Below are positions 39,504 to 48,529 of a DNA stretch of 54,310 nt, one piece after another. The position numbers were made by a program, and so were the translations under genes. Within the stretch, counting starts at the first letter, position 1. Each line of letters opens with the position of its first letter. Below the pieces are notes generated by a model. It ran no database searches. It was given only the letters and a program-made list of their open reading frames with translations, and was not told where the DNA came from. The stretch comes from Euzebya sp. (GTDB lineage Bacteria > Actinomycetota > Nitriliruptoria > Euzebyales > Euzebyaceae): positions 1 through 54,310 of the forward strand of contig NZ_CAXQBR010000092.1 of assembly GCF_964222135.1 (NCBI RefSeq), read 5' to 3'.

Positions 39504-40586
39504 ATGACCCGCGCCGACGTGCACTACGCCCTCGCGATCGACACCGAGATCTGGGAGGCGTCCCGCGTCGACCCCAGCCTGCTGGACCCGGTGGTGCGGA
39601 TCGACTCGGTGCCGGGGACCAGCCACCCCTTCGTCGTGGTCCGCGACTACCAGGGCCCCCAGGGCACCTACCTCGAGTACTTCACGATCAGCGACGCCAC
39701 CGGGCGGGAGCTGCACCGGTCGGCTGAGCGGAAGGTCGAGCTGCGCGGCGAGCAGTTCGAGGACCGGGTCATCACCCGGCTGCCCCGCCTGGTCATGGAC
39801 CGGGGGGACGAGCACGAGCTGACGTTCGTGGTCGACGGCGACGAGGTCGGCACGGTGCCGATGTTCCTCGAGGTCGGCGAGGGCGGCGACCCGGCGGTCA
39901 TGGCCGAGGAGACCCTGTCAAAGGCGCTGGGCAAGGGCTCGATCATGTGGATCGTCACCCCGAACCCCGAGAAGCCGGACGGGCGCAAGTGGCTGCGCCG
40001 ACGGTCCCGCGGGCTGGTGTACGAAGACCACCAGCAGCCCGCCTGGTACGTCCTCGACGGCGGGACGATCTACGTCTTCAGCGGCCCGACCGAGCAGCAG
40101 ATCGAGGGGTTGACCGCGACCACGCCGGAGGTGCAGATCGTCGCGCGGTCGAAGGACCACCGCTCGGCGGTGGTGCGGACCGCGGCCGACGTCGAGGTCG
40201 TGCCGACCGACGACCCCCGCTGGGAGAAGATCGCCACCGCCGGGATCGGCAAGCGCCTGAACCTGCCCGACGGCGAGGGCGCGGTCGACCGGTGGCGCGA
40301 GAACTGCACGCTGTTCGCCCTGACCCCCCGCTTCGCGGGCTCCACCGCCACCGCCGCGCCCACCGCCGGGCAGGCGGCCGCCGGGGACGCGCCGGCGGAG
40401 GAGCAGAAGGCCGAGGTCGAGAAGCGCCCCGAGGACGACATCCACGTCGAGGCCCAGATCGACCAGGAGGTCTTCGACAAGCTCGTCGCGGAGGGCAAGT
40501 CCGAGCGCGTCGCCCGTGCGAAGGCCAAGGCCGCCTACGTGCGGGCGGAGAAGAAGCGCATCCTCGCCGAGCGCGGCGGCGAGTAA
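39504..40586 (+). CDS. Protein with a PNPOx-like split-barrel domain
   Basis: 360 residues from ATG 39504 with AAGGAG upstream. Residues 1-140 form an unassigned beta-rich domain (EIWEASRVDPSLLDPVVRID). Residues about 170-265 (QPAWYVLDGGTIYVFSGPTE, VQIVARSKDHRSAVVRTAAD, VEVVPTDDPRWE) look like the FMN/F420 split-barrel fold of pyridoxamine-phosphate-oxidase relatives. The C-terminus is charged and helical, with IDQEVFDKLVAEGKSERVAR resembling a Rrn-type small binding module. Probably a cytosolic actinobacterial conserved protein; cofactor not certain. Confidence 0.75.
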   Translation: MTRADVHYALAIDTEIWEASRVDPSLLDPVVRIDSVPGTSHPFVVVRDYQGPQGTYLEYFTISDATGRELHRSAERKVELRGEQFEDRVITRLPRLVMDRGDEHELTFVVDGDEVGTVPMFLEVGEGGDPAVMAEETLSKALGKGSIMWIVTPNPEKPDGRKWLRRRSRGLVYEDHQQPAWYVLDGGTIYVFSGPTEQQIEGLTATTPEVQIVARSKDHRSAVVRTAADVEVVPTDDPRWEKIATAGIGKRLNLPDGEGAVDRWRENCTLFALTPRFAGSTATAAPTAGQAAAGDAPAEEQKAEVEKRPEDDIHVEAQIDQEVFDKLVAEGKSERVARAKAKAAYVRAEKKRILAERGGE

Positions 40587-40587
40587 G

Positions 40588-41370
40588 TCAGCGGCGCCGT
40601 TGCGCCCACACGCCGCCGGCGACCAAGCCCACCGCCACCACCGCCCCGCCGGCGTACAGCAGGATCGTCACGAGGGGTGACCCACCGGGTTCGAACGTCG
40701 CGCCGACCTGCGCGGTGGTGCCCGGGTCGACCCGCCAGGTGAGGGTCGCGGGGGCGTCGGGGTACGGGACCGCGGCCGGCTGGTCCTCGACCACCACCTC
40801 GGGGTCGCCCTGCACGGACCCGTCGACCAGCGGGCCCGGGGTGGTGATCGTCAGCGACGAGCCGACCACGCCGGTGAGCTGCTCGGTGAGCGCGGCCACG
40901 TCGGTGCCGAGGTCGGCAGCCGCCACGTCGGTCACCTCGAGCGGGAGCGTGCCCTCGACGGTGATCAGCGCGGTCTCGGGGTCGACCGCGACGTCGAGGG
41001 GACCCAGCACCCGGCCCTCCGGCGCGTCGAGGGCGGCTCGCAGCTCCTCGTAGGCGGCGGCGAAGCCGCCCGGCTCGAACCCGCGCGAGAGGGTCACCGA
41101 TCGGGTGCCGGCGGTGTCGTCGACCTGCTCGTCGACGTCCCAGGGGCCGTCGAGTGCGGCCACGCGGTCGACGAGGCGGCCGAGGGGGTCGACACCGGCC
41201 TCGCGCGCGGTCTGCTCAAGTTCGGCGTCGGTGGTGGCCGATACCTCCAACGTGCCCCCGCCGTCGGGGTCGCCCGCGACCCCGACGTCGACCTGCAGCC
41301 GGCAGCCCGACAGCAGGAGCACGACGAGGAGGAGCAGCGCAGGCCGGAGTTTCGAGGGCTCGAGGTTCAA
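40588..41370 (-). CDS. Predicted lipoprotein with C-terminal TM helix
   Basis: 260 residues from TTG 41370. Signal peptide LRPALLLLVVLLLSGC with a clear lipobox (L-S-G-C). The exported part has repeated beta-strand segments (GGGTLEVSATTDAELEQTAR, LITVEGTLPLEVTD) like LppM/DUF3153-type proteins. Near the end is a TM helix (PLVTILLYAGGAVVAVGLVA) and an Arg-rich stop, so both ends are held in the membrane. This matches mycobacterial LppM layout; function in cell-envelope processes is inferred. The TTG is the only start close to the signal peptide; it is divergent from the GspE/PilB gene. Confidence 0.8.
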   Translation of the reverse strand: MNLEPSKLRPALLLLVVLLLSGCRLQVDVGVAGDPDGGGTLEVSATTDAELEQTAREAGVDPLGRLVDRVAALDGPWDVDEQVDDTAGTRSVTLSRGFEPGGFAAAYEELRAALDAPEGRVLGPLDVAVDPETALITVEGTLPLEVTDVAAADLGTDVAALTEQLTGVVGSSLTITTPGPLVDGSVQGDPEVVVEDQPAAVPYPDAPATLTWRVDPGTTAQVGATFEPGGSPLVTILLYAGGAVVAVGLVAGGVWAQRRR

Positions 41371-41403
41371 GACGGGCCAGACCCTACCGATGTTGATGGG
41401 TGG

Positions 41404-43458
41404 ATGATGACTGAGCAACGACGCAGCAAGATGCCGATCGGCGAATGGCTCGTCGCCGAGGGCCTGATCACCCAGGGCGAGCTCCTCGAGGCGCTGGCCT
41501 CGCGGATGGTCGTCAACGGCCGCCGTGAGCGCCTGGGTGAGACCCTCGCCCGCCTCGGGTTCGTCAAGTCCGCCGACATCTCCCGGATGGTCGCGAAGCA
41601 GTTCGGCCTCGAGTTCGCCGACACCGACCTCCCGACCCCGCACTCGGGCGCCCGCGAGGCCATCCCCGAGACGCTGGCCCGTCGTCACGGCATCGTGCCC
41701 CTGTGGACGGAGAACGACGGGACCCTGGTGGTCCTCACCTCCGATCCGACCGACATCGTCGCGATGGACGACGTCCGCCTGTCCGCCGGCGCCCGGCGCA
41801 TCCGGCCGATCGTCACCCCCGAGGAGCGCATCGGCGACGCGCTCAAGCAGGTGTACCTGTCCGACGGCAGCCGCACCGGCGACCTCCTCGACCAGATCAC
41901 CTCGGAGACCGAGGCGGTGCCCGACGAGGCCGACGACATCGCGGACTCCGTCGAGGAGGCCGGTCCGGTCATCCGCCTGGCCGAGCAGATCATCCACGAC
42001 GCGCTGCACGGCAACGCCTCGGACATCCACGTCGAGCCCGGCAAGGACGGCTCACGGGTCCGCTACCGCATCGACGGCGTGCTCCACGAGGTGATGACCC
42101 TCCCGAAGAAGGTCCACGGCCCGCTGATCAGCCGCCTGAAGCTGATCGCGTCGCTGGACATCGCCGAGCGCCGCCGCCCCCAGGACGGCCGGTCGACGTA
42201 CCGGGACCGCTCCGGCGAGGTGGACCTGCGCGTCTCGACCCTGCCGCTGCTGCACGGCGAGAAGATGGTCATGCGGCTGCTGCGCAAGGGCGCGGAGCAG
42301 CTCAAGCTCGACGAGGTCGGCCTGTCCGACCAGCAGATGGCGAACGTCCTCGCCCACATCGAGCGCCCCCAGGGCCTGTGCCTGCTCACCGGGCCGACCG
42401 GCGCCGGCAAGACCTCCACGCTGTACGCGTTCCTCGACCACCTGAGCGACGAGGAGCACAACCTCATCACGATCGAGGACCCGGTCGAGTACGAGCTCCC
42501 CGGCGTCAACCAGACCCAGGTCAACCACCGGATCGGCTTCACCTTCGCCACCGCGCTGAAGACCGTCCTGCGCCAGGACCCCGACACGGTGATGGTCGGT
42601 GAGATCCGGGACCTCGAGACCGCCGAGCTGGCGCTGCAGGCGTCCCTCACCGGTCACATGGTGTTCTCGACCCTCCACACCAACGACGCCCCCGGCGCGG
42701 TCACGCGGCTCGCGGACCTCGGCATCGCCGACTACCTGATCGCCTCGTCGCTGACGATGGTCGTCGCCCAGCGCCTCGGCCGGCGGGTGTGCAGCAAGTG
42801 CGCCGCGCCCCACACGCCCACCGAGCGGGAGATCGAGCGCCTGCGCCTGTCCGCCGAGGACGTCGCCTTCGACGGCTGGGTGAAGGGCACCGGCTGCAAG
42901 GCCTGCGGCGGCACGGGCTACAAGGGCCGCATCGCGTTCCTCGAGATCCTGACGGTCGACAAGAACGTGAAGGCCGCTCTGATGGCCGGCGCCGAGGAGG
43001 ACGCGATCCGCCGCGCCGCGCGCGACAGCGGCCTCCGGTCGCTCCGCGAGGACGGGCTGATCAAGGCCCGCCAGGGCATCACCACCCTCGACGAGATCAT
43101 GCGGACCACCCCGACGGACCTGCTGGCCGAGGAGGAGGCGGTGCTCGCGGAGATCGCCGACGCCGAGCTGGCCGCCAGCCGCGCCGCGGCCGCACTCGAC
43201 GACGAGCCGACCTACTCCCCCGAGGTGCTCACCTACGCCCGCGACGAAGGTGTGGTCCCCGACGAGCCGGCGTTCCAGCGCGTCGAGGTCAGCGAGCTCG
43301 AGATGCTGCCCGAGGACGACCCGTCGCTGTGGGGCGCTGATCTCGGCGACCCCGCGGCGGACGCACCCGAGGATCGCGGCGACGCCTACGACGACGAGCG
43401 CCTGCGGACCGACGCGCTCAACCGACTCGAGCGGCTCCTCGAGGACGTCGAGCGCTGA
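41404..43458 (+). CDS. GspE/PilB-type secretion ATPase
   Basis: 684 residues. N-terminal GspE_N (MshEN) domain (about 10-150; EWLVAEGLITQGELLEALAS), a helical linker, then the ATPase core with Walker A GPTGAGKTSTLYAF at about 330, Asp box ITIEDPVEYELPGVNQTQVN, Walker B TVMVGEIRDLETAELAL, His box VFSTLHTNDAPGAVTRL, and a zinc module CSKC...CKAC at about 464-503. The last 115 residues are acidic and unusual for the family. PilC, PilM-Q and pilin genes are absent, so partners lie elsewhere. MshEN domains can bind c-di-GMP, which would fit the PilZ protein in this genome. Confidence 0.92.
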   Translation: MMTEQRRSKMPIGEWLVAEGLITQGELLEALASRMVVNGRRERLGETLARLGFVKSADISRMVAKQFGLEFADTDLPTPHSGAREAIPETLARRHGIVPLWTENDGTLVVLTSDPTDIVAMDDVRLSAGARRIRPIVTPEERIGDALKQVYLSDGSRTGDLLDQITSETEAVPDEADDIADSVEEAGPVIRLAEQIIHDALHGNASDIHVEPGKDGSRVRYRIDGVLHEVMTLPKKVHGPLISRLKLIASLDIAERRRPQDGRSTYRDRSGEVDLRVSTLPLLHGEKMVMRLLRKGAEQLKLDEVGLSDQQMANVLAHIERPQGLCLLTGPTGAGKTSTLYAFLDHLSDEEHNLITIEDPVEYELPGVNQTQVNHRIGFTFATALKTVLRQDPDTVMVGEIRDLETAELALQASLTGHMVFSTLHTNDAPGAVTRLADLGIADYLIASSLTMVVAQRLGRRVCSKCAAPHTPTEREIERLRLSAEDVAFDGWVKGTGCKACGGTGYKGRIAFLEILTVDKNVKAALMAGAEEDAIRRAARDSGLRSLREDGLIKARQGITTLDEIMRTTPTDLLAEEEAVLAEIADAELAASRAAAALDDEPTYSPEVLTYARDEGVVPDEPAFQRVEVSELEMLPEDDPSLWGADLGDPAADAPEDRGDAYDDERLRTDALNRLERLLEDVER

Positions 43459-43548
43459 CCGTCGCGGGCCGGGCCGCGACCAGCGCCGCCGCGGGGTCCA
43501 GCTACCATGACCACCCCGCCCACAACCCCGCTAGGAGCGTGCATACCC

Positions 43549-44664
43549 GTGCCCACGACTGAGCAGGTCATGGCGGCCCTCGGGACGGTCGACGACCCCG
43601 AGATCGGCCGGCCGATCACCGAGCTCGACATGGTCGACGGCGTGGCGATCGACGGTGGCGCGGTCACCGTCGACGTCCTCCTCACCGTCCCCGGCTGCCC
43701 GATGAAGGACACGATCACCCGCGAGGTGACGGCCGCCCTGACCAGGGTGGAGGGCGTGACGGCGGTGGACGTGCGGCTGGGCTCGATGACCGAGCAGCAG
43801 CGGGCGAAGGTCGCCGAGAAGGTCCGCGGCGGGGCGGGCAAGGCCCCCGGCGGGCAGGTGGTCATCCCGTTCGCCCAGACCGACTCGCGGACCAAGGTCA
43901 TCGCGATCGCCTCCGGCAAGGGCGGGGTGGGCAAGTCGAGCGTCACCACCAACCTCGCGGTCGCGCTGGCCCAGCAGGGCCAGAGCGTCGGGGTCCTCGA
44001 CGCCGACGTGTGGGGCTACTCGATCCCGCGGATGCTGGGCGTCGAGGGACGTCCGGTCGCGTTCAACAACATGGTGATGCCGCTGCAGGCGCACGGCGTC
44101 AAGGTGATCTCGATCGGCTTCTTCGTCGACGCCGAGAAGCCCGTCATCTGGCGCGGTCCGATGCTGCACCGGGCGCTCCAGCAGTTCCTCGCCGACGTCC
44201 ACTGGGGCGACCTCGACTTCCTGCTGTGCGACCTGCCGCCGGGCACCGGCGACATCGCGATCTCCCTGGCCCAGATGCTGCCGAACGCCGACATGCTGGT
44301 GGTCACCACGCCGCAGCAGGCCGCCCAGCGGGTGGCCCTGCGGGCCGGGCAGATGACCGCCCAGACGGGCATGCGGGTGACCGGCGTGATCGAGAACATG
44401 GCCACGTTCGTCGCCCCGGACACCGGCACGGAGTACCGGATCTTCGGCGAGGGCGGCGGACAGCTGCTGGCCGCCGAGCTCGACACCGAGCTGTGGGCGT
44501 CGATCCCGATCGACCCCCGCCTGCGCGAGGGATCCGACAGCGGCACGCCGTTGGTCGCGAGCGACCCGGACGCCCCGGCCAGCCAGCGGTTCGCCGAGGT
44601 CGCCCAGCGGCTGGCGAAGTCCCGCACGTCCCTCGTGGGCCGGTCCCTGCCGCTCAAGTTCTGA
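43549..44664 (+). CDS. mrp: Mrp/ApbC-type P-loop ATPase
   Basis: Iron-sulfur cluster carrier family. 371 residues from GTG 43549: N-terminal MIP18/DUF59 domain (LGTVDDPEIGRPITELDMVD), linker, then the deviant Walker A IASGKGGVGKSSVTTNLAVA, DADVWGYSIPRMLG, and CDLPPGTGDIAISLAQMLPN. The C-x-x-C pair that bridges the cluster in most Mrp proteins is replaced (ENMATFVAPDTGTEYRIFGE), as in actinobacterial Mrp. TAGGAG lies before GTG 43549; the longer ATG 43507 start overlaps a TACCAT -10-like box. Confidence 0.93.
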   Translation: MPTTEQVMAALGTVDDPEIGRPITELDMVDGVAIDGGAVTVDVLLTVPGCPMKDTITREVTAALTRVEGVTAVDVRLGSMTEQQRAKVAEKVRGGAGKAPGGQVVIPFAQTDSRTKVIAIASGKGGVGKSSVTTNLAVALAQQGQSVGVLDADVWGYSIPRMLGVEGRPVAFNNMVMPLQAHGVKVISIGFFVDAEKPVIWRGPMLHRALQQFLADVHWGDLDFLLCDLPPGTGDIAISLAQMLPNADMLVVTTPQQAAQRVALRAGQMTAQTGMRVTGVIENMATFVAPDTGTEYRIFGEGGGQLLAAELDTELWASIPIDPRLREGSDSGTPLVASDPDAPASQRFAEVAQRLAKSRTSLVGRSLPLKF

Positions 44665-44705
44665 CCGCCGGGCGTCCGAGGGCTGGGCGGCCCGCCTGAG
44701 GGCCG

Positions 44706-44909
44706 CTAGGCGGGTTGGTCCTGCCCGCCGGCGTGGCGCTTGCGCGCGTCCCGCTTCGCCTGCTCCTGGAACGCGACACCCAGGCCGACGCCGATGGCCA
44801 TGAACGCCACCGAGTCGAGCGCCAGGGACAGCGCGAGACCGATCAGCAGGCCGGTGACCATCCACAGGACCTGATCGCGGCGCATGGCGCCTCGGTCGGT
44901 GTCCTCCAC
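44706..44909 (-). CDS. Small two-TM protein
   Basis: 67 residues from GTG 44909 (GGAGG seven bases upstream): a short charged start, two hydrophobic helices LWMVTGLLIGLALSLAL and VAFMAIGVGLGVAFQEQ, then a basic tail (AKRDARKRHAGG). Gly-rich helices resemble small glycine-zipper membrane proteins. Function unknown. ATG 44885 would give 59 residues. Convergent with mrp. Confidence 0.65.
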   Translation of the reverse strand: MEDTDRGAMRRDQVLWMVTGLLIGLALSLALDSVAFMAIGVGLGVAFQEQAKRDARKRHAGGQDQPA

Positions 44910-45033
44910 GGTGTGCCCTCCGGTCACGATCGGCTCACGGAGACCGTGCCACGTCCACGGGCCGCCAACCCCTGTCCGAACGGGGTGGATGGCCACGTAT
45001 CAACGGGGTCTCGACCGCGCACTTGACAAGGAC

Positions 45034-45067
45034 TGAACAACCGTTCAACCTATTGAACGTGCGTTCA
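45034..45067 (+). promoter_or_regulatory. Two TGAAC-N4-GTTCA operators and promoter of tetR
   Basis: TGAAC-N4-GTTCA occurs at 45034-45047 and 45054-45067, centres 20 bp apart (two helical turns, same face). The second is within a perfect 16-bp palindrome, TTGAACG-TG-CGTTCAA (45053-45068), which contains the tetR GTG. TTGACA (45023-45028) is a consensus -35 just before them. Autorepression by the adjacent TetR protein is the straightforward reading. Confidence 0.75.
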
Positions 45068-45739
45068 ACCGACGAGGCGCTCTCCCCGACGGCCGTGCGG
45101 ATCCGCGATGCGGCGATCGAGTGCTTCGCCGAGGACGGCGTCGCCGCGACCACCGTCCGGGCGATCGCCCAGCGCGCCGAGGTGTCCCCAGGTCTGGTCA
45201 TCCACCACTTCGGGTCGAAGGACGCGCTCCGGGTGGTCTGTGACACCCACGTCGCCGCGGTCGTCCGCGAGGGCAAGTCCGAGGCCATGTCCGCCGGGCT
45301 CGGGATCGACGTGATGTCCGCCCTGCGCCGCCAGCAGCAGGCCCCGGTCCTGCGGTACCTGGCGAAGACGCTGTCCGACGGCACCCCGGAGGTCACCCAC
45401 CTCCTGCGGACGATGGTCGCCGACGCCGCGGCGTACATGTCGACCGGTGTGGACACGGGGATCCTCGGGCCGATCCGCGATCCCCACGGCGTGGCGAGCG
45501 TCATCACGATCTGGTCGCTCGGCGCGCTCGTCCTGCACAGCCACGTCGAGGCCCTCCTCGGCGTCGACATCCTCGCCGACGACTTCGGCTCGAGCCCCGC
45601 GCAGGTCGCGCCGTACTTCCTGCCCGCCCTCGAGGTGCTCAGCGGGGCCTTGATCACCCCGGAGGCCGCGGCGCACCTCCGCGCGGCCTTCGACCCCGGA
45701 GCGAGCGATCCCGACGAGGAGGACCCCGATGGACGCTGA
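45059..45739 (+). CDS. TetR-family regulator of an ABC exporter
   Basis: 226 residues. HTH at about 15-60: IRDAAIECFAEDGVAATTVR, AIAQRAEVSPGLVIHHFGSK, DALRVVCD is the classical TetR signature. The C-terminal domain (SGALITPEAAAHLRAAF near the end) is the ligand/dimer part of the TetR_C_33-like type. GTG 45059 lies in the operator, so the message is probably leaderless; a TTG at 45023 would put the operators inside the gene. Overlaps the ABC ATPase gene by 11 bases. Confidence 0.88.
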   Translation: MRSTDEALSPTAVRIRDAAIECFAEDGVAATTVRAIAQRAEVSPGLVIHHFGSKDALRVVCDTHVAAVVREGKSEAMSAGLGIDVMSALRRQQQAPVLRYLAKTLSDGTPEVTHLLRTMVADAAAYMSTGVDTGILGPIRDPHGVASVITIWSLGALVLHSHVEALLGVDILADDFGSSPAQVAPYFLPALEVLSGALITPEAAAHLRAAFDPGASDPDEEDPDGR

Positions 45740-46661
45740 CGTCGTCATCCGCACCGAAGGCCTGGTCAAGGACTACCGGACCGTCCGGGCGCTCGACGGG
45801 CTCGACCTCGAGGTACGACGGGGCGAGGTGTTCGGCTTCCTCGGCCCCAACGGCGCCGGCAAGTCGACGACGATCCGGATCCTCCTCGACCTTCTCCGAC
45901 CGACGTCGGGGACCGTCGAGGTGCTCGGGGTCGCACCCGCAGCGGGCGGACCCGCGCTGCGCGCCCGGATCGGCTACCTGCCCGGCGAGCTCGTGACGCA
46001 GGGTCGCCGGACCGCCGGTGAGCTGCTCGGGCACCTCGCCGCGCTGCGGGGCGGCAGGGGCGCGGACCGCATCGGCCCGCTGGCGGCGCGGTTCGGGCTG
46101 GACCTCGAGCGCCCGATCCGCGGGCTGAGCAAGGGCAACAAGCAGAAGGTCGGGGTCGTGCAGGCGTTCATGCACACCCCCGAGCTGCTGATCCTCGACG
46201 AGCCGACCAGCGGGCTGGACCCGCTGCTGCAGCGCGAGTTCCTCGACCTGGTCGGCGAGGCCCGCGACGGCGGCGCGACGGTCCTCATGTCGAGCCACGT
46301 CCTCAGCGAGATCGAGGAGGTCGCCGGGCGCGTCGCGATCATCCGCGAGGGCCGCATCGTCGACGTCGACGACGTGGCTGTCCTCCGGCAGCGGGCCGGC
46401 CAGCACGTCGTCCTGCGCTTCGCCGACCCCGTCGAGGTCGGCGAGTTCGCGACCGTCGACGGCGTCGAGGACCCCGCGGTCGAGGGGACCACGCTGACGT
46501 GCCGGCTGCACGGCCCGCCGGACCCGCTGCTGAAGGTGGCGGCCCGCCACCGCGTCATGGCGTGGTCCGCAGCCGACCGTGACCTCGAGGACCTGTTCCT
46601 CGACTTCTACCGGCTGCCGCCGACCGACGCCGCAGAGGAGGCGACCACCGATGTCCGCTGA
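45729..46661 (+). CDS. ABC transporter ATP-binding protein
   Basis: 310 residues. Walker A GFLGPNGAGKSTTIRIL at about 40, signature LSKGNKQKVGVVQAF (variant of LSGGQ common in ABC-2 drug exporters), Walker B LLILDEPTSGLDPLLQREF, and switch His in MSSHVLSE. The C-terminal 90 residues resemble the DrrA/CcmA accessory region (VLRFADPVEVGEF). Overlaps tetR and the permease gene, so the three form one operon. Confidence 0.93.
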   Translation: MDADVVIRTEGLVKDYRTVRALDGLDLEVRRGEVFGFLGPNGAGKSTTIRILLDLLRPTSGTVEVLGVAPAAGGPALRARIGYLPGELVTQGRRTAGELLGHLAALRGGRGADRIGPLAARFGLDLERPIRGLSKGNKQKVGVVQAFMHTPELLILDEPTSGLDPLLQREFLDLVGEARDGGATVLMSSHVLSEIEEVAGRVAIIREGRIVDVDDVAVLRQRAGQHVVLRFADPVEVGEFATVDGVEDPAVEGTTLTCRLHGPPDPLLKVAARHRVMAWSAADRDLEDLFLDFYRLPPTDAAEEATTDVR

Positions 46662-47475
46662 CCGTCCCGCGACCACCCGCCCGGCCGGCACCCGGCCGAT
46701 CACCAGCTGGGTCCTGTCGGAGCAACGCCGGCCCCTGGCCCTGTGGACCCTCGCGGTCTGCGCGGTCGCCGCGATGTACATCAGCTTCTACCCCTCCATC
46801 GGCGGGGCCGAGCTCGACGACCTGGTCGCCAACCTGCCCGAGGGGGTCGTGACGGCCCTCGGCTACGACCAGATCGGGACGGCGGCGGGCTACCTGTCCT
46901 CCACCGTGTACGGCCTGCTCGGACCCGCGCTCCTCCTGGTGTTCGCGGTGCAGCGCGGCAGCGGCCTGGTCGCGGGTGAGGAGGAGGCGGGCACCCTCGA
47001 GCTCGAGCTCACCGCGCCGGTCGGGCGCGGCCAGGTCCTCCTCGGCCGCCTCGCGGCGATCTGGATCGCCCTCGCCGGGCTGGTCACCGCGCTGGTCGTG
47101 GTGACCCTCGCCTTCGTCCCGCTGCTCGAGCTCGACGTCCGCGTCGGGGACGTCGTGGCCACCGGCGCGATGCTGCTGCTGCTCGTCGGCGCGGTCGCCA
47201 CGGTGACCGCGGCGGCGGGCGCGTCCACCGGTCGCAAGGGCGTGGCCGTCGGCGTCGGCGCCGGGGTCGCGGTCCTGGGCTTCGTGCTCGACGCGATCGG
47301 CCCGACGGTCGACGCCGGCTGGATGACCGCGATCTCGCCGTTCAGCTGGTACCTGGCCGAGGAGCCCCTCCGCAACGGGTTCGACCCGATCGGCGCGGCG
47401 CTGCTGGCCGGCCTGGCGGTCGCGGCTGCCCTGGTCGGCCTGGCGCGCTACGAGCGGCGGGACCTGATGGTCTGA
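46651..47475 (+). CDS. ABC-2 type permease
   Basis: 274 residues, six TM helices: LALWTLAVCAVAAMYISFY first, GLLGPALLLVFAVQRG second with the EEEAGTLELELTAPVGRGQV loop after it (the E-x-G-T-L-x-x-x-L-x-x-P-v-s-R coupling motif of ABC-2 permeases), then four more. Start ATG 46651 overlaps the ATPase gene by 11 bases. With its ATPase it would export a hydrophobic compound sensed by the TetR regulator. Confidence 0.88.
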   Translation: MSADRPATTRPAGTRPITSWVLSEQRRPLALWTLAVCAVAAMYISFYPSIGGAELDDLVANLPEGVVTALGYDQIGTAAGYLSSTVYGLLGPALLLVFAVQRGSGLVAGEEEAGTLELELTAPVGRGQVLLGRLAAIWIALAGLVTALVVVTLAFVPLLELDVRVGDVVATGAMLLLLVGAVATVTAAAGASTGRKGVAVGVGAGVAVLGFVLDAIGPTVDAGWMTAISPFSWYLAEEPLRNGFDPIGAALLAGLAVAAALVGLARYERRDLMV

Positions 47476-47511
47476 CGCCCCGGCTGTGCCCGTCAGCTGC
47501 CCGCCGACGGG

Positions 47512-48081
47512 TCAGCGCCGGCCGCGCACCAGCCGGCGGGCCACCGCCCACGCCGGCGCGGCGTCCCAGAGCCGGTCGGCCGCCCACAGCACCGCACGGC
47601 CGAGACCCAGGCCGAGGGTGGCGCCGACGAGGGTGTCGGCCGGGTAGTGCACACCGAGGTGGACGCGGGTCATCGGCACCCAGAGGGCCATGATCGGCCA
47701 GGGCCACCGCCGCCCGGGACGCGACCGGTCGGCGAGGACGGCGGCGACGGCGAACACGACCGCGGAGTGCCCCGACGGCATGGACGAGCCGACCGGTTCG
47801 GGGATCAGCCGGCGGGTGCCCTCTGCCTCGTAGGGGCGGGGCCGGTCGACGATCTCCTTGGCCTGCTGGGCGACCGACCAGCCGAGGGTCCCGGCCGCCA
47901 GCACCTCGATCGCGCGCCGGTGGTGGCCCAGGCGCGACAGGGTCGCGGCGGCGAACACGACCATGAACATCGACCCGAGGTCGGTCGTCAGCCGGGCGAT
48001 GTCGTCGGAGGAGCCGACCCGCCCCGTGGTGGCGCGGACGACGTCGCCCAGCCGCGCGTCTGCGCGGTGCGCAGGAGCCAT
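47512..48081 (-). CDS. PAP2-family membrane phosphatase
   Basis: 189 residues. All three phosphatase motifs are present: KEIVDRPRP (K-x6-R-P), PSGHS and RVHLGVHYPADTLVG (S-R-x5-H-x3-D type). Hydrophobic helices surround them. Likely dephosphorylates undecaprenyl pyrophosphate, phosphatidic acid or a similar lipid phosphate at the membrane. Last gene of the htrA-tatB-PAP2 run on the - strand; starts 2 bases after tatB. Confidence 0.88.
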   Translation of the reverse strand: MAPAHRADARLGDVVRATTGRVGSSDDIARLTTDLGSMFMVVFAAATLSRLGHHRRAIEVLAAGTLGWSVAQQAKEIVDRPRPYEAEGTRRLIPEPVGSSMPSGHSAVVFAVAAVLADRSRPGRRWPWPIMALWVPMTRVHLGVHYPADTLVGATLGLGLGRAVLWAADRLWDAAPAWAVARRLVRGRR

Positions 48082-48083
48082 GC

Positions 48084-48491
48084 CTACGTCGCGTCCGGGT
48101 CGAAGGGGGCGTCACCGGGCACCGCACCGGCCGGTGTCGGGGTGAGGTCCGCCATGCCCGGGCCGGACTGGGGCTTGCCCTCCACCTGGCTGCGCACACC
48201 GGCGAGCTCGCCCCGCACCTCGTCCACGGGGCCCATGACGGTCGACAGGGCGGTCCGGCGGACGTCCTTCAGCGACGTGCGCAGCTCGCGGGCGTCCCGG
48301 GCGACCTCGGCGATGTCGTCGTCGAGGTCGACCGCGTCCTTCAGCTCGCCGAGGGTCTTGTTGGCCTCCCGGCGGATGGCGGCGATCGTCCGACCTGCGC
48401 TGCGCGCCATGCCGGGCAGCCGCTCGGGGCCGAAGACGAACAGCGCGATGACGGCCAGGCCCACGATCTCCCAGAACCCCAAGCTGCCCAT
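48084..48491 (-). CDS. tatB: Twin-arginine translocase subunit TatB
   Basis: 135 residues: N-terminal TM helix and hinge (FWEIVGLAVIALFVFGPERL, PGMARSAGRTI) with the conserved FGPxxLP turn and a Glu near the start, followed by a long amphipathic helix and a Pro-rich tail. The length and second helix favour TatB over TatA. Downstream of htrA as in mycobacteria. Confidence 0.88.
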   Translation of the reverse strand: MGSLGFWEIVGLAVIALFVFGPERLPGMARSAGRTIAAIRREANKTLGELKDAVDLDDDIAEVARDARELRTSLKDVRRTALSTVMGPVDEVRGELAGVRSQVEGKPQSGPGMADLTPTPAGAVPGDAPFDPDAT

Positions 48492-48529
48492 CGGTGTCGT
48501 CTCGCGTCGGTAGGTGCGTCGGTCGGTCG

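Noticed and set aside
41367-41393. TCAA-N15-ACCGATGT before the GspE/PilB gene as a sigma-28 promoter
   Set aside because: Spacing fits, but both boxes are off-consensus and the -35 overlaps the start codon of the divergent lipoprotein gene; kept only as a weak remark.
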